Shown here: positions 1 through 12,229 of the stretch, piece by piece
Position numbering within the stretch: position 1 is the first letter of the stretch
Layout: the number at the start of each line of letters is the position of its first letter
Source of the DNA: Molanna angustata
Taxonomy: Eukaryota > Arthropoda > Insecta > Trichoptera > Molannidae
Assembly (NCBI GenBank): GCA_963576475.1
Contig: OY754979.1
Span: forward strand, 29,165,078 to 29,229,077
Direction of reading: 5' to 3'
DNA length: 64,000 nt
Made by a program: the position numbers and the translations under genes
Notes under the pieces: model-generated
Databases searched by the model: none
The model's input: the letters and a program-made list of their open reading frames with translations, nothing else
What the model was told of the DNA's origin: nothing

Positions 1-1880
1 TCTATACAAAAACGATGTTTTTTGTCAATCGAAACGTCAAACTCTATACAAAAACGCCAATCGAAACGTCAAAATTCTCGCAATTTCTCTAAGATGAAAT
101 CATAGAGAAATAATTTACCGTTGTCTATGGAAAACTAATCAGCTCTAAGTTTATGTACTTCACACATATGGTATCAATATGAAGTTCATCAGTCTTTTGG
201 TTTGGGCTGTACAGAGGACACAAATTTTCAAATTTGTGTACAGCATACGTCATACGGAATACGGCATACACATAAAAACATCACGATGAAACTACATGAT
301 ACCCATTGAGAAATTGATGTAAAAAATAATAATATACTTAAAAATTGTGAAATCATGACTCTCCACTATTCCATAGTTGGTAGTGGAGAGTAAAAATAAT
401 TATGAATATAAAACCATTGTTACCTTAGAAAATAGCTTCTAAGTTTGCGACAAATTTCAGAGTCACCTTCTGTCTGTTTCCTTTCGGAATCGCGTATTGT
501 AAATTTTTGTAAATCTTTCCCGTTATTCTTCTCTGTCCGGGAATAGCCAAAGTCAACGTTGTCTGGAAATTACGACAAAACTTAAATGCTCAAGTTTATT
601 ATTCTCTCTGAAGTATATCACAAATGGGTGTATTGTCACATGATCACTTACCCAGTGGAAACATTGAACTTTGTCCTGAATGACAATATTATAGTTTTCA
701 GATAAATCTAGGTTTACTACAAACTCAGATTCTTTAATATTTTCCTAATTTTATATTTTCTATCATTAACTTCAAGTTCTGATGGATTGTGCATACTCAG
801 ACTGCCAGTATGCAATATTTTGGTCGAAGCTCGGCAAATTTTGAAAAGCCTATTGTTTGTTTATACCCTGTGTTTATTTGAAATGGAAAATCAGCCTAGG
901 CTCATTCCATATGAAATAATCACACTAAAATATAAAATATTACTTGACCACCTCAGAATTTTATGAAATTTTGTATGAAGGTTGTCCTAGTAGAGACTAA
1001 GAAAAATACCTTCTTCTTTTTAAATACCTCAAACGGTTTCAAAGTTAGGACTACGTAAGATATCCCAAAATCAGCCGAAATAAACTAACTGACATATTTT
1101 GCTGAGCTACCCTTTTTTATTAAATTATGACAATAATATTAATTGTTTTTTTAACAGATTTTTAATTATCTCAATAGAGACGAAGTTGGAATATTTATTG
1201 TAGGAGAACCGGGAAATCAAGGCACCTACAGGGCTTACGACCGGTCATCGGCTGGTTTACGTGATCACTTTATGCGCTTGCGCAACGTTCACCAATTATG
1301 CCTTTTAATGAGATCCCTATCAATTCAATTTTGAAAGTTCTATATATTGTAATACTGTCTTTGACTCCCGACATATATTTTTTTAAATATCTTTGACTCC
1401 CGACAGGGAAAAAAATCCAATGTTTGCGCATATGCAATTATAAAAATATTCGAATATTAATTGTCTTTTTAAATGGGATGATTTATTATATTTCAATTTA
1501 AATTTTTTTTTTGACGATATGTACACTACCTTTGGTTAACCATTGAGATTCCCTTTGACAATGCAATTGTAATTTACTGCCAAGTCCAGCCCAGTCGACT
1601 GAATAATTTATGTTCTTTTTTATTCAATTGTACTCTGTGAGGTTACAATATCTAAAGCCACTCATTTGTTGTTTTTTTTTAATATTCAATTTGAAATTTT
1701 TATTAACATTCATAGATTGTTGAAGGCATATAAAAAAAAATTATAAACTTTTTGTTGTAAAAAAAAATGCGCAATTTTGTTAACAAACAAATTTTAAACG
1801 TCAATTTAAAAAAAAATTATACATTTCACGCTCTTACAATTGAGTGTAGTTTTTATAGCTTATTGGAGACACATTACTAT
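1..1880. other. AT-rich sequence without a gene
   Basis: No open frame here resembles a protein I know; the frame at 1767-1982 is low-complexity and opposes the end of the minus-strand Myb-like gene. The stretch 290-400 resembles 62205-62335: both contain a short hairpin of the type CTCTCCACTA...TAGTGGAGAG, so it is probably an old dispersed repeat. The phrase CTTTGACTCCCGACA occurs twice near 1360-1405. Confidence 0.5.
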
Positions 1881-1908
1881 TGCAAAATTATTATAAGCAA
1901 AATTGTAA

Positions 1909-3724
1909 TTAAAAACTACTTTTTAATTTTTCCAATTCTAATTGTGCGATTTGCAATTTCACTTTATTTGTTTCTCGGATAATCTCTTGGTTTTCCAATT
2001 CCTTTCTTGTTAGTTCCATCCTCTGAAGGTGCTCTGCTTACCAAATGAAATCCCTTCTGGTCGCCGTCTACCCGGAGATGGAAGGGTAGTTGGACATCGT
2101 CATCTCAGGAGGCATGTTTTTGTATTGCAGACCAATAGGTCTACTAAACAATGAAGAAGTCATTGTACCTTAGTGTGTGATAATGTATCACCAGATTAAA
2201 GGTTGAAAATAAGTACTCGCTAGTTGTTACTACTTCTCGGGGAGTGAAGATTGGCACTGGAACTGTCAGTGGTTGTGTATTTGAAGTCACTGCAAGTAAA
2301 AATATTCGTATCAATATTTATTTAACTTTTTTGAATTGTTTATTCATGCCACAAACATAAAATAAATTAAAGGTACTCACTTGTAGCTTCTTGGGATGTT
2401 CTTAATGGTTGTATATCCATAATAATATTTGCCTGTGTCTCATTTGAGTCTGTAAGTAAAGGTACTCATTTGTAGCTTCTTGGGATGTCGTAAATGGTTG
2501 TGTATCCATAATAATATTTATCTGTGTCTCATTTGAGTCCGTAAGTAAAGGTACTCACTTGTAGCTTCTTGGGATGTTGTAAATGGTTGTGTATCCATAA
2601 TAATATTTACCTGTGTTTCATTTGAGTCCGTAAGTAAAGGTACTCACTTGTAGCTTCTTGGGATGTTGTAAATGGTTGTGTATCCATAATAATATTTACC
2701 TGTGTTTCATTTGAGTCCGTAAGTAAAGGTACTCACTTGTAGCTTCTTGGGATGTTGTAAATGGTTGTGTATCCATAATAATATTTACCTGTGTTTCATT
2801 TGAGTCCGTAAGTAAAGGTACTCACTTGTAGCTTCTTGGGATGTTGTAAATGGTTGTGTATCCATAATAATATTTACCTGTGTTTCATTTGAGTCCGTAA
2901 GTAAAGGTACTCACTTGTAGCTTCTTGGGATGTTGTAAATGGTTGTGTATCCATAATAATATTTACCTGTGTTTCATTTGAGTCCGTAAGTAAAGGTACT
3001 CACTTGTAGCTTCTTGGGATGTTGTAAATGGTTGTGTATCCATAATAATATTTACCTGTGTTTCATTTGAGTCCGTAAGTAAAGGTACTCACTTGTAGCT
3101 TCTTGGGATGTTGTAAATGGTTGTGTATCCATAATAATATTTACCTGTGTTTCATTTGAGTCCGTAAGTAAAGGTACTCACTTGTAGCTTCTTGGGATGT
3201 TGTAAATGGTTGTGTATCCATAATAATATTTGTCTGTGTCTCATCATTATGTATATTTTTAATGTATTACTTCAAGTATTACTTTGTATTTATTATCTTA
3301 CATTTCTATCTATTTTATGTAAAAATAAAAAAAATGTTTGTTTTCTATTGAATAAATAAATATATATATGAAGGCTGACAAAATATAAATATAGGTATAT
3401 ATATACACACACACTATCTATAAAAAGAAGAATTAGCAGATTCATTAACTTGAGAAAAAGTGCAGTTGTTTGGGAGATGAAAATTTTCATCTATTTGTTT
3501 TTTATAAATTCACTACTTTGTGAAAATAGTGCATCTGAATCGCATGCCCCTATGTTCAAATCAATGGTTGGATACACCATTTCTAATGTCGGTTCCAACT
3601 GTGTTTCGGTGGGTGGAGGTTCACCTTCTGTAGCCGTCCTGGCTCGACGTTCACTAGCGATTATGTCTTTTCTCCTCTGATTAATGTTTACCCAACATTT
3701 CTTCAATTGGGAGACGCTTCGCTG
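1909..3724 (-). pseudogene. Myb/SANT-like DNA-binding gene, broken, with a multiplied middle exon
   Basis: Several exon-like blocks on the minus strand read as one Myb/SANT-like protein of the kind encoded by PIF/Harbinger elements and their domesticated relatives. The 5' block (about 3724-3525) follows a good acceptor (TTATTATTCAG) and encodes the end of a SANT domain, with RSVSQLKKCWVNINQRRK and ASERRARTATEGEPP. The middle holds exon copies of the 89-bp array and an exon at about 2296-2210 (TSNTQPLTVPVPIFTP). The 3' block (about 2130-1909) gives a proline/arginine stretch and a C-terminal coiled coil (IAQLELEKLKSSF, then stop). The first SANT helix is not found upstream. The last block needs a frame change near 2110 and near 2020, so I call it a pseudogene. 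Family assignment rests on the SANT end and coiled-coil layout. Confidence 0.6.
2371..3250. repeat. 89-bp tandem array, ten copies of an exon plus splice signal
   Basis: Ten near-identical 89-bp units. On the minus strand each unit is a 69-nt exon (23 codons, phase 1 at both ends) followed by 20 nt beginning GTGAGTACC and ending with the polypyrimidine/acceptor region. Only the copy at the low-coordinate end keeps the acceptor as CTTACAG (near 2448-2454); the others I checked read CTTACGG. All keep the GTGAGT-type donor apart from point variants. The 20-nt spacer is far too short to be spliced as an intron, and 89 is not a multiple of three, so unspliced read-through shifts frame. The array lies inside the Myb/SANT-like gene. 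Confidence 0.9.
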
Positions 3725-3810
3725 AATAATAAAAATAATAAGGAACAAGAGTAGTCTAGTTTATTCACGAAAAAAGCTTGTCGTTTTAATTGGTTTACAA
3801 TCTACGAAAT

Positions 3811-3872
3811 CGGTCATGGTAGAATTCGAACTCGCGTCCACTGGATTACTAATCCAGCGCGCTAACTAAATA
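3811..3872 (-). repeat. tRNA-derived SINE head
   Basis: On the minus strand the block reads TTAGCGCGCTGG ... GAGTTCGAATTC, matching the A box and B box of a tRNA-type polymerase III promoter, then the family phrase ACCATGACCG. Related heads lie at 15109-15172 and 60543-60603. It does not fold as a complete functional tRNA, so I treat it as a SINE relic. Confidence 0.6.
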
Positions 3873-4737
3873 TCTATATACAAAGTTAATTTACCATTTT
3901 TGTATTTGGTAACGAATTGAATTCGACCGTCAATTTTTCCCAAGCCATTGTTTACCCTTTAAAGAGGTTTGGTCCGAACTTTTATTCTCGATTTGCTTTT
4001 TGTATTTAACTACTAACCAGATCTTTTTTAAAACTAAATGGGCTTTTACTAAACGGGCCTTTGTTTTTTAATACGAACCATTTAAAAGTCAGTAATATCA
4101 CAAAACACTTGTGTTTTAGTTCATAGTGCCACCGTTCAACAGTCATGTTCGTATTTATTTTGGCACCAACCCTGTAGCACGTGGCCCATTGTTCAGTTCG
4201 ATTTAGGTAATTAGTTTTTAAATATTGAATGAAAGCAAATGACTTGGGGTCATTTTACCATTCGTTTAAATATATTTTTAGGAGTGTTTTAAAAGTAATT
4301 TTGTCTGTTTCATTTACAATTTTTCTTAATTATTGAAAAATATTATTTATTTTATTAGGGTCTCCAATTCTTGATGTACCATTTGTAAGATTTTTTTAAA
4401 GATCTCTTCACATGCCAGTCACAAATTAAATGGTACCACGTATAATAATTTGGAAAAGATCAGGTCCGTGGACATATTCTGTATGTCCAGGACCCTTTTC
4501 AGGAGCCGAGTAGCGAAAGGAACGATGATTGACTGCATGGTTTTCAAGGCTGGACGGGCGAGGTAAAATGGTAAAGAAGGGTTTGTCGCAACTACCCGCT
4601 AGTGGGGAGTCTTTTTACAATTTGCGATCACGATGGTTAGAACAAAGTCTTTTTCTTTTAAATCAACACGAAATGTCTTTATTCTATGGGACAATAATCC
4701 CCTTTCCTTGAAATCATTATTTTATTTATGTCATTTG
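3873..4737. other. No recognisable gene
   Basis: AT-rich sequence between the SINE head and the YqaJ fragment. The open frame 4529-4711 shows no family resemblance. I see no terminal repeats here. Confidence 0.4.
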
Positions 4738-4986
4738 TTACAGAGTTACTAATAGAATATTAATATTTTCTTTACCCTTAATAGGACATGTTCCTTTATC
4801 AATAAATAATCCACGTGGAATTATTAATATGTTTTCTTTGTGTTGTGCGAGTTGTTGAATAGCATTTTTTTCGTATCTTTTTCCATGATGTATGGATATG
4901 ACACTATGCAAATTTGGTTTTTGTAATAAATTTTTAACAAACCGAAAGCAACGTATGTTTGAACGTCTTTTCATGACATTAACCAC
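4738..4986 (-). pseudogene. YqaJ-type nuclease domain fragment of a mobile element protein
   Basis: The minus-strand frame contains MKRRSNIRCFRFVKNLL, then HHGKRYEKNAIQQLAQ, then IPRGLFIDKG. This order matches the YqaJ/lambda-exonuclease-like domain of large arthropod mobile-element proteins, in which a Mutator-like transposase domain is followed by YqaJ: a basic stretch, a G-x-x-x-E motif (here GKRYE) and a C-G-L-F-I-D core, here with R for C. Only about 70 residues are present and the downstream catalytic part is missing. Two Mutator-like domain fragments of the same kind lie at 7.9-8.3 and 12.6-13.0 kb, so this may be a third piece of the same family. Known: the family layout, from memory. 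Inferred: that the three pieces belong together. Confidence 0.55.
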
Positions 4987-4989
4987 GTA

Positions 4990-7250
4990 TTTCTACGAAA
5001 CTCTAACCACTCTCTGGATTCGCTTTGTAGAATGGTCTCTCGTCCAATATGGTCGCTATTAACGGCGTTATTATTTATATCATCAAAAAAACATTTTTAG
5101 CAAAATCAAAAATATTCTGTGGTATGTCTGGCTGAGGATTACTTTTACCATAATCACTTTTGATCAAATATAAAAACCTTTTTTATTCCAGCTCGATAAT
5201 AGTTTTTAGGATTTAACCCTAAAATCGATTTATGCAGCATGCTCAAGGGTTTACTCCAATCATGAGAAACAATTGCTCTCGTATATCAGTGCTTTCCGCT
5301 AACAAACTTGTATTTATACTATGAAACTGTTCTAGGATATTACTATCCACATTATGTACGAGGCTTGGTACGAGATAATGAGCCGCCAGTTTTGAAGTGA
5401 GAAGCTGTACAAGCTGTATTTCTTATAAACAAAGTATTTTCCCTACGTTACCTGGGTTTAAGTATGAGCTACCAATTAGGTTACATGAACCTATCGGCGG
5501 TCACCCTATAGGTATTGGAGGTTAGACTGTGCCGGTCTATTTAGGCATTAGGTATCTCACCTGTACGCCTATACCCAACGTAGGTATTTGTAATACCGAC
5601 AGCAGCGATTATTCGCTAGTTAGTCATGAACCAATCAGGGATTTAATCCCACAGATACACCCAGCAAAGTACTACATACATATAAATACACACAGGTAAC
5701 AATGAGACAGAGATTAAAAGATAATGAAGATTACTTACATACTGGTACATTTAATACTGTATTCAATTGGAATTAAGGAGATAGCCCCCACAGTCGGGAG
5801 ACAGTGTTTAGGTTTTAATTATTTATGAATGGAATTACAAAGAAAGTGAGGTTGAAACAGATTACCTTTATTCCAATTGCTTCGGCTAGGTCACGGCTAT
5901 GAGATCATCTCCAGTATCGCTCTAGGCGATCGGTATTAATTGATACCTCGTGGGATTAAAAAGATATAGGAAAAAGTAAACATTGTATTGGTGAAAATGA
6001 AAGATCAACTTTTGTTATAGTTTAAACAAGGGTTTTATTTTATGGACCAGTAGCAAGTAATGCAAAAATTTAACAACCAACAAAATTATTTAATTGATCT
6101 GGTATGTGATCTGTGCTCTGAGTTTATAAGGAAGAAAGACGAACCAAAAAGGTACCTTGCTATTCTATGGGAGTCTGTCGATATCTCGGGGCGAAGTCTT
6201 CAGGATGGCTGGTAGCTTATAAGTAAGCGACAGGGGGCCAAGGCTCATGCCTCGGGTCAGATGTCCTCGTAGGCGGCAGGTTCTGTTGAGCGCACGAGAT
6301 CGTGGGGCACGGCGCGTACTCAGGAAGGGGGCTCCAAGACAGAGCGGCTGATGGGGCGAAGTCGTCAGGCGTGTCGATGGCAGAGGGCCACCACGGGGTT
6401 ACGGTATGGACCAGTGGGGCGAAGGCGCGTTTATGGATGAAGAAAGTGCAGAGATGGCGTAAATGAAAACCGATTGCCACGTCTAGAGATGGAGACGGAA
6501 GCAAGGTTGAATCCCTTGAGATTATAAACCAAAGGAAGGAAATCACTCCGGGATGACATGAGCATTTGCGATTTGTTTTGCCGGTTTTGTTGTAAGCGAG
6601 AAAAAAGACGCCTTCCGCGGTTGTTGTTTTAAAACCAAAAATATCTAAATTCTAGACATTGCGCGCGACTTGTCAGTTTTTTTTTTTTACAAGGTCCGAT
6701 CGACAGCGTCCCGGAAACGGATCTGGATCTTCAGGCCGACAATATGAAAAAGAAAAAAAACATACAGCTTGGCAGGGGTACCAATATACCGATTTATTTG
6801 TTTGGTACTTACTCTGGTTAACGCGTTGTTAACTTCACGACAGAGTTAGATTTGGTGGGAATTTTGAATTTTAAGGAAACTTTTTGTTTCATAACAATAC
6901 GTTTATTGACTATAAGTGACTCTAATATAAATCCAAATAAATTATTCTATTTAATACTGATATTTTAAGAAACAAAATATCGATAAATTTCGCGAGATGA
7001 GAACTAGAAGGTCGCAAGAGCAGCACGATCGCCGTACAAGATGGCTGGTTGAACCGAATCAATGAAATGTGTTTTTGTATGAGCTTATATAGGGCTGGAG
7101 AGTCTTGAGTCTAGAATATTCGACGTGCAGCGCTACAGTATTTTATAAGAAATTCTGTCATTGTCTAATTATTTTCACTCTCTTCACAAAAATAATTATT
7201 ACGTTTATTTATCGTATTATGTAAGTGGGATACCACTGTCATATAAATTT
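4990..7250. other. Intergenic stretch with a GC-raised block
   Basis: No known protein. The block 6170-6560 is clearly richer in G and C than its surroundings and carries a 109-codon minus-strand frame with no recognised domain; it may be untranslated or LTR-type sequence of a retroelement. The phrase CTGTACGCCTAT.CCCAACGTAGG near 5560-5585 recurs near 12306-12330. A TATA-like phrase (GCTTATATAGGGCTGG) lies near 7082-7098. Confidence 0.35.
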
Positions 7251-7256
7251 TGAATC

Positions 7257-7613
7257 TTATTGGTGAGGCTTGTGTACAATTGTTTGTGGTGTTAAGTTTA
7301 GTTTGTCGATGGACAATAATTGTGTAATAATACTAATAATAATTATTCTTGATAGAACTCCATAGTATGTAGATGTATTTATAAATAATAAAATAAAAAT
7401 ACATGGAATTGGTTCTATTTTATGTTCTTTTATTGTCATTTTAAATGCACGGCCTTTTCGTCCAATATAAATTCCGCTGTTATCTAAAAATTTACCTAAT
7501 TTATTTGGATTGCAAAATGCAACATTTTTTCCAGTTTTTTTAATGACTCGACTAACATTTGTTGTGGTATTTCCAATATATAGCACCTTTATGGTCATAG
7601 TGACACTAAACAA
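7257..7613 (-). pseudogene. Penelope-like element, GIY-YIG end, fragment
   Basis: The frame reads VLYIGNTTTNVSRVIKKTGK, then CNPNKLGKFLDNSGIY, then IGRKGRAFKMTIKEHK. This is the connection between the reverse transcriptase tail and the GIY-YIG endonuclease domain of Penelope-like retroelements: the GIY dyad, then YIG-R-x-G-R-x-F and the EH of the following helix. The stretch between GIY and YIG is shortened (the usual cysteine pair is gone), so the nuclease is damaged. The reverse transcriptase itself is absent. It differs clearly from the Penelope pair at 39.7-41.4 kb and represents another lineage. Confidence 0.6.
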
Positions 7614-7919
7614 AAAACATCATTTTTCACAATCAGGGTTTAAAGTTTTGGATTTTTTTATTTACCTTTTTTTGTGTAAAGCAATTTTTTCAAATATTTT
7701 TTTTGTGATATTTTTGGAAATGTAACATGAATTATATATTTGAGTAATAAAACGATTGAAATTTAATGGGAATTTTATTGATACAAAAATTATAGTGTCA
7801 CTATGAACATTTATAAATGAGCAAATGCTCAACTGTTTGTATAAACATAAGATGTAATAGTGTCAGTAATTGACTTGAAACACATAAAATGGTAATATTT
7901 CTTTAAAATTATAATCAAA

Positions 7920-8290
7920 TTTAATGCATTAAGAAACGTGTTTAATTGCCGTAAGGTCCTCGTTTTTCTGACTGTAATTTTTCTTCCCTGGTTATGATTT
8001 TTTTGATATTTTGTTTCCAATATAATGTTTTGTAGCTTTGAACAAAAATTTCTGAACAAATGATTACGGCATTGAATTCTTTCTACCGTGTTATTGGAAT
8101 ATGGTCTTGCTGCCAAAATTTTGGAATATGTACTACTGTCACCGTCAGAAATGATTCAACCATAAATATTTTTTTGGGTTGCTATAGACTCCATTCCAGT
8201 CGATGGCCCAGAATAATTTTTGTAGCACATGTGCTCAGTATCTAATTTTTCTGCATATGCACAAATACAGCGGTATTTATCATTTACGGC
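7920..8290 (-). pseudogene. Mutator-like transposase domain fragment (Mutator-YqaJ family), copy 1
   Basis: Read from 8290 downwards, the minus strand gives YRCICAYAEKLDTEHMCYKN, YSGPSTGMES, then SDGDSSTYSKILAARPYSN and VERIQCRNHLFRNFCSKL. The order cysteine ribbon, GxSTxME, GDGDSS-like motif and CRNHLxRNxCxKL is that of the Mutator-like transposase domain found in arthropod Mutator-YqaJ proteins; the GDxDS aspartates are thought to be catalytic. A frame break falls between the TGMES and SDGDSS parts. A second copy with the same downstream sequence is at 12.6-13.0 kb. Confidence 0.65.
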
Positions 8291-8559
8291 CATAAATAAA
8301 ACTTCATCGAAGTGTTTGCTCTAACAACTATTAATAATAGACACATTGTTGGCGTCCACTATCTTTTCTTCAATAGCTGGAAAGGTATGTGGTTATACGG
8401 GTCCATAAAACGAATATATTGAATGCTCAATTGATTGAGATCGAATCAATCAATCGGCTTATGATATTTTAAAGCTTCTCTGAGGACAGCCTATAAATCT
8501 GACCCCAGTGGCCTGGCCTAATCGAGATCGAACCCATTAGCCGGCACGTATGCAATTAT

Positions 8560-9297
8560 ATCCACGTGGGATTCTGTGCTTTCAAAATGGCCAACAACCA
8601 ACGTTGGCGTTAATAAATTAATAATGGCCTCTTCCGATGGGGTCAGCTGACTGCCTACGGATGGCCCTCCACCAGTCCCTCTCCTCTCCCTCTGCAGAGC
8701 AGCCTCTTTGGCTTTTGCCTTAGACCGGAAGTCATGCCATGTCTATAAAGAATAAAACAGTGATAATATTAATTATTCAGTCAGTATACAGTTTGACAAA
8801 TCTTTATCATCATATTATTAATAAGCATTGAAAGATAATAAGTTAACACACATATTTTGTTCTATGGGTTTGGACATATGAATGAAAAAATGTTTTTTTA
8901 ATTGACTTACATAAGGTTTTTATTATAATCGTTTGTTACAGTTTTTAATCCGAACCTTTTTTATTCCCCACCAATTTTCAATAAGCTGTTCAGTTATTTC
9001 TAACCATTGACACATGGTTTTAAACTAGATGGTTATTTTTACATCTTCTGTCATTATTTCATCTTGTCAATAATAACAAATGTATTTGATAGAAGTGCGT
9101 TATTTTGTTGATCAACTACATAATTTCTTCCTAAATATACAAACGTACCTACTACTAATTTTTCGCTTATTTCCATCCAGCGCATTTTTGCCGTATGCCT
9201 CGAAAATGTGTTGGTAAATTTACCTGACACAAAGTTCCTTCTCTTCGTTCATTAACTCCACCAACATATTTTTTTGTATACTTGAACAATAGTTCAT
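8560..9297 (-). pseudogene. Harbinger Myb/SANT-like protein, second copy, broken
   Basis: Exon 1 starts at ATG 9297 on the minus strand: MNYCSSIQKNMLVELMNEEK, closely matching the intact Myb protein at 32000. It runs into a frame break at KELCVR. The rest of exon 1 (TFSRHTAKMRWMEIS type) continues to about 9160. Exon 2 (about 8750-8560) follows the gap and encodes RSKAKAKEAALQRERRGTGG and SQLTPSEEAIINL, again matching the intact copy. The coiled-coil C-terminus is missing below 8560. The 5' flank also matches the flank of the intact gene up to about 9430, where a foreign segment begins. This is the remains of an older Harbinger element in inverted orientation to the one at 31.6-38.1 kb. Confidence 0.7.
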
Positions 9298-9429
9298 TGT
9301 TATTTTAGATATTACAAAATTAAAACGACGATATAATAAAATACAAAAATTTGCCATAGATTTTTGACAACCATAGAAAAGTGTCAAAATAATGCAAAAA
9401 AATATTTCAAACGCATCCCAAATGCTATT

Positions 9430-10195
9430 GTAGCAGACGCACTGCGTCTCTATTGACGATAGGTTGTCCCTGGCGGACCTATGTTTTTCTTGCACCCGAG
9501 CGTATTCTCTGAGCACTATTGCCTGACCTGTACACCAATGACCTCCCTACAGTGATCACCCAAGGAGCGATTTGTAAGCTCTTGGCAGTATAAGAAATGA
9601 CTCGCACCTCACAACAGTGATCGCCCAATTAGCGATTTGTCGATTCTTGGTGTTTAAGGGAAGCGAAACTGCCCCGGTATACCAGCATAAGCCAGGGTCC
9701 AGGCAGGCAGTACTTCACCTTATCAAGTCTATTTCCTCTTGAACCAGGTATTCAGTAGTAAGGTTTGCTTACAACCAGAGTCTAGGATCGAGAAATGAAA
9801 CAAGTCAGACAAGTAAAAAAGCTCTGTTTATTCAATAAAATCGTTCATATTTATATTTATCAACTGATGGCTAATAGCGCCCACCCACATTGTTTGTATG
9901 CGGGGGATCTGCCCACACACCACGCAATCGTGGGTGGTCGTCGATTGTAGGTACCGACATGTACCTACTGACAAATACCTATCACAGTTCAGTGCTTGTT
10001 AGTTTGCAGCACGACACATAGTTATACAAATTTACATCAAATGAATAAATACAAACATTAAAAAACAATAAGACATGTGTATAGGGCATGGTACAATATA
10101 ACAAATGTAAATAAGTATTCTTAAATTTAATTTTTCTTTATATTAACACAAATTTTCCAAGATTATTTCAGTCAGTTTCCTACGTTCGTAACAGC
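9430..10195. mobile_element. Unidentified insertion splitting Harbinger copy 2
   Basis: Comparison with the intact Harbinger element shows that the sequence from its left end to the Myb gene is continuous there, but here it is separated by about 760 bp. The inserted block has no recognisable ORF. It carries two similar phrases, AGTGATCACCCAAGGAGCGATTTGT near 9550 in part and AGTGATCGCCCAATTAGCGATTTGT near 9617 in part, so it contains an internal imperfect repeat of about 70 bp spacing. Confidence 0.4.
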
Positions 10196-10350
10196 TATGT
10201 TGCCTATTCTTTCATGTGACATTTCAATGTCGAACGATTTTAATGCCGAATGGTTTCAAGAATAGACTAAAAGCTTACCATATGACATTTCATTCGACAT
10301 TTTTTAGGCGACAGTGCGATATTGGAGAATAGATACCCAGGTTCACTTGT
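10195..10350 (-). repeat. Terminal segment of a Harbinger element, third end
   Basis: The reverse complement reads CCTGGGTATCTATTCTCC and continues with the GTCGCCTAAAAAATGTCGAA phrase found just inside the left end of the intact element at 31569. It is the outer end of the broken copy whose Myb gene lies at 8.56-9.3 kb. Its terminal 18-21 bp match both ends of the intact element, which helps to define the family terminus (CCWGGG ... CTATTCTCCAAT). Confidence 0.75.
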
Positions 10351-10389
10351 TACTACAAATGTCACAAATATAACCATTTGAAGAAAAAT

Positions 10390-10570
10390 TATAATACCAA
10401 TCCAATTCTGGTTATCTTCGTTTCCTGGTTGAAGTTGTTTTTCAATTAATTGGCCTCAGAAAATTCATAAGCAATATTTCTTATTTGAAGCATAGTTACT
10501 CCATAAAATATACGACAACAATCTAAAATATATTTTTTCGGTTCTAATTCTTGACTTGCAACAAATACTG
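10390..10570 (-). pseudogene. pogo/jerky-type transposase relic
   Basis: The minus strand shows KKYILDCCRIFYGVTMLQIR and IAYEFSEAN, then FNQET. This matches the linker of pogo/jerky transposases where the DNA-binding region leads into a fold with consensus FGLT..R.LAY.FA....F....AGKDW. The start of the DDE domain is not found. Very short; called on word order only. Confidence 0.35.
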
Positions 10571-12225
10571 GTTGTGCACCTTATTTAGGTTCAAAAATTC
10601 TTTTTTTATGACATTGGTCCAATAATGTAGCCCTCGGTATTAAAAATTTCGTAATTCCGCTGTGAACAATTGTAGCACACTGACCATAGAACACACTAAC
10701 TATAGAATGCAAGCCACCGTATATTGAAATTGTACCAACTTCTGAACCAACTTGAAGTTGGCAACATAACAATACTGCTTACTGCCATCTGTTAAACCGT
10801 ACAAAAGCTCATTAAGAGGCGGGGCATAGGCGGGGCTAGGCCTATAGGGGGGGGGGCTAAATTCGACTTGATTTATTTATTTGAATATTGCCTCTGCATT
10901 TATTTCTTATAATGGTTGAAATTGTATAATATGCTTATATTATTCAACCATTATGAGAAACACTGCAAGAAGGAAGTAAAATTCACATACAAAAATTCTT
11001 AGGTTAACAAGAAAAGACAATTGTAACGAACAATGGTGTTTATTATAACGAATTACTCGACATTTATAAAATAATATAATATGAAATATAAATGCCAAAT
11101 CATACCACAATATCATATTGTCTTATTTAAATGAAATTTGCTAAAATCTTTGCTGAGAAGATGAATATATCCACGCGCGGAAATCCACTTTATCAATCTA
11201 CAACGATCTCGTATTGACGGAAAACAAAATTGCCGTTGTATTGATTTGATTCATTCCTTCGAACCACATGAAGTGACACAACATCGACGTGGCATTTTAA
11301 AATATTCAAGTTGTTTACAAAGCTTTTAAATATGAAATGCGAAATAAGAAATAATAGTTTTGGACCGCGTTTCACGGAAAACACAATGACAGAACACATC
11401 ACCAACACGTGAAGAATATATTATTGCCAGAATAAAACAAATTTCCAACATCATTTTCAGTTATTTCAGTAAATCAATTAATCTCAATATTTTTAGCAAA
11501 CGCAACATATGCTAAAAATAAGAAATAACAATTATATTAATAAATTAAGTAGTTAAAATGTATTCGCTCATGAAAAATTTAAAATATACTTGAAAGATCG
11601 ATGTTTTTTTTTTTACTTATGGCAAAATTTCTGATTTCTAAACAGAGACATCTTTTAAACCGTACAAAAGCTTTCTGATATTATAATACACACATACATA
11701 CACACACACACATACCATCACGTCCATCACCACAGAATTGGACCGATTTCAATGTATGGTGGCTGGTAGGCCCTGACACTGACTCGATAGAATTGGTTCG
11801 TGAAATACGATTGGCGGAAAGGGGGGGGCACAGAACACACTAACTGAAGAAACCAAACTATCATACATTCATTGTTCGCGTCGCATGAAAACGATACGAG
11901 TGTCGCCATCTATCAGGGACAGGCAACGAAACATCGAGGATGCGGGGCCAATCGTGCAGACGGAATATTCAAATATTTTATTTATTTGTTGTATTTCATT
12001 ACTCCTTTGAGTATTTTCTCTCATATTGCTTGAGTATATTGTTCCTTATATATTTTTTTATGATTCAAGCATTATGAGGAACAATACACAAAGGAGTAAT
12101 GAAAACACATAAAATTTAGGTTAAAAAAAAACATTATTAATTTTTTATTGGTAATAAAAACAATATACATACAACACCCTTGTAAAGAATTACAAAACAA
12201 ATAGATTCATTTTACAAAATAACAA
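10571..12225. other. Composite of dispersed repeats, no gene
   Basis: Two hairpin-like repeats are visible: near 10895-10970 (TTTCTTATAATGGTTGAA ... TTCAACCATTATGAGAAA) and near 11990-12110 (TTCATTACTCCTTTG ... CAAAGGAGTAATGAA). The phrase TTAAACCGTACAAAAGCT occurs near 10793 and 11657. A CA microsatellite lies near 11690-11715. None of the open frames is convincing. Confidence 0.45.
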
Positions 12226-12229
12226 AAGT

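Noticed and set aside
2371..3250. Possible CRISPR array
   Set aside because: Units are directly adjacent with no unique spacers, in an intron-containing eukaryotic context.
6217..6546. 109-codon frame in the GC-raised block as a real gene
   Set aside because: Proline/serine-rich translation of GC-rich sequence with no domain, no splice or neighbour support.
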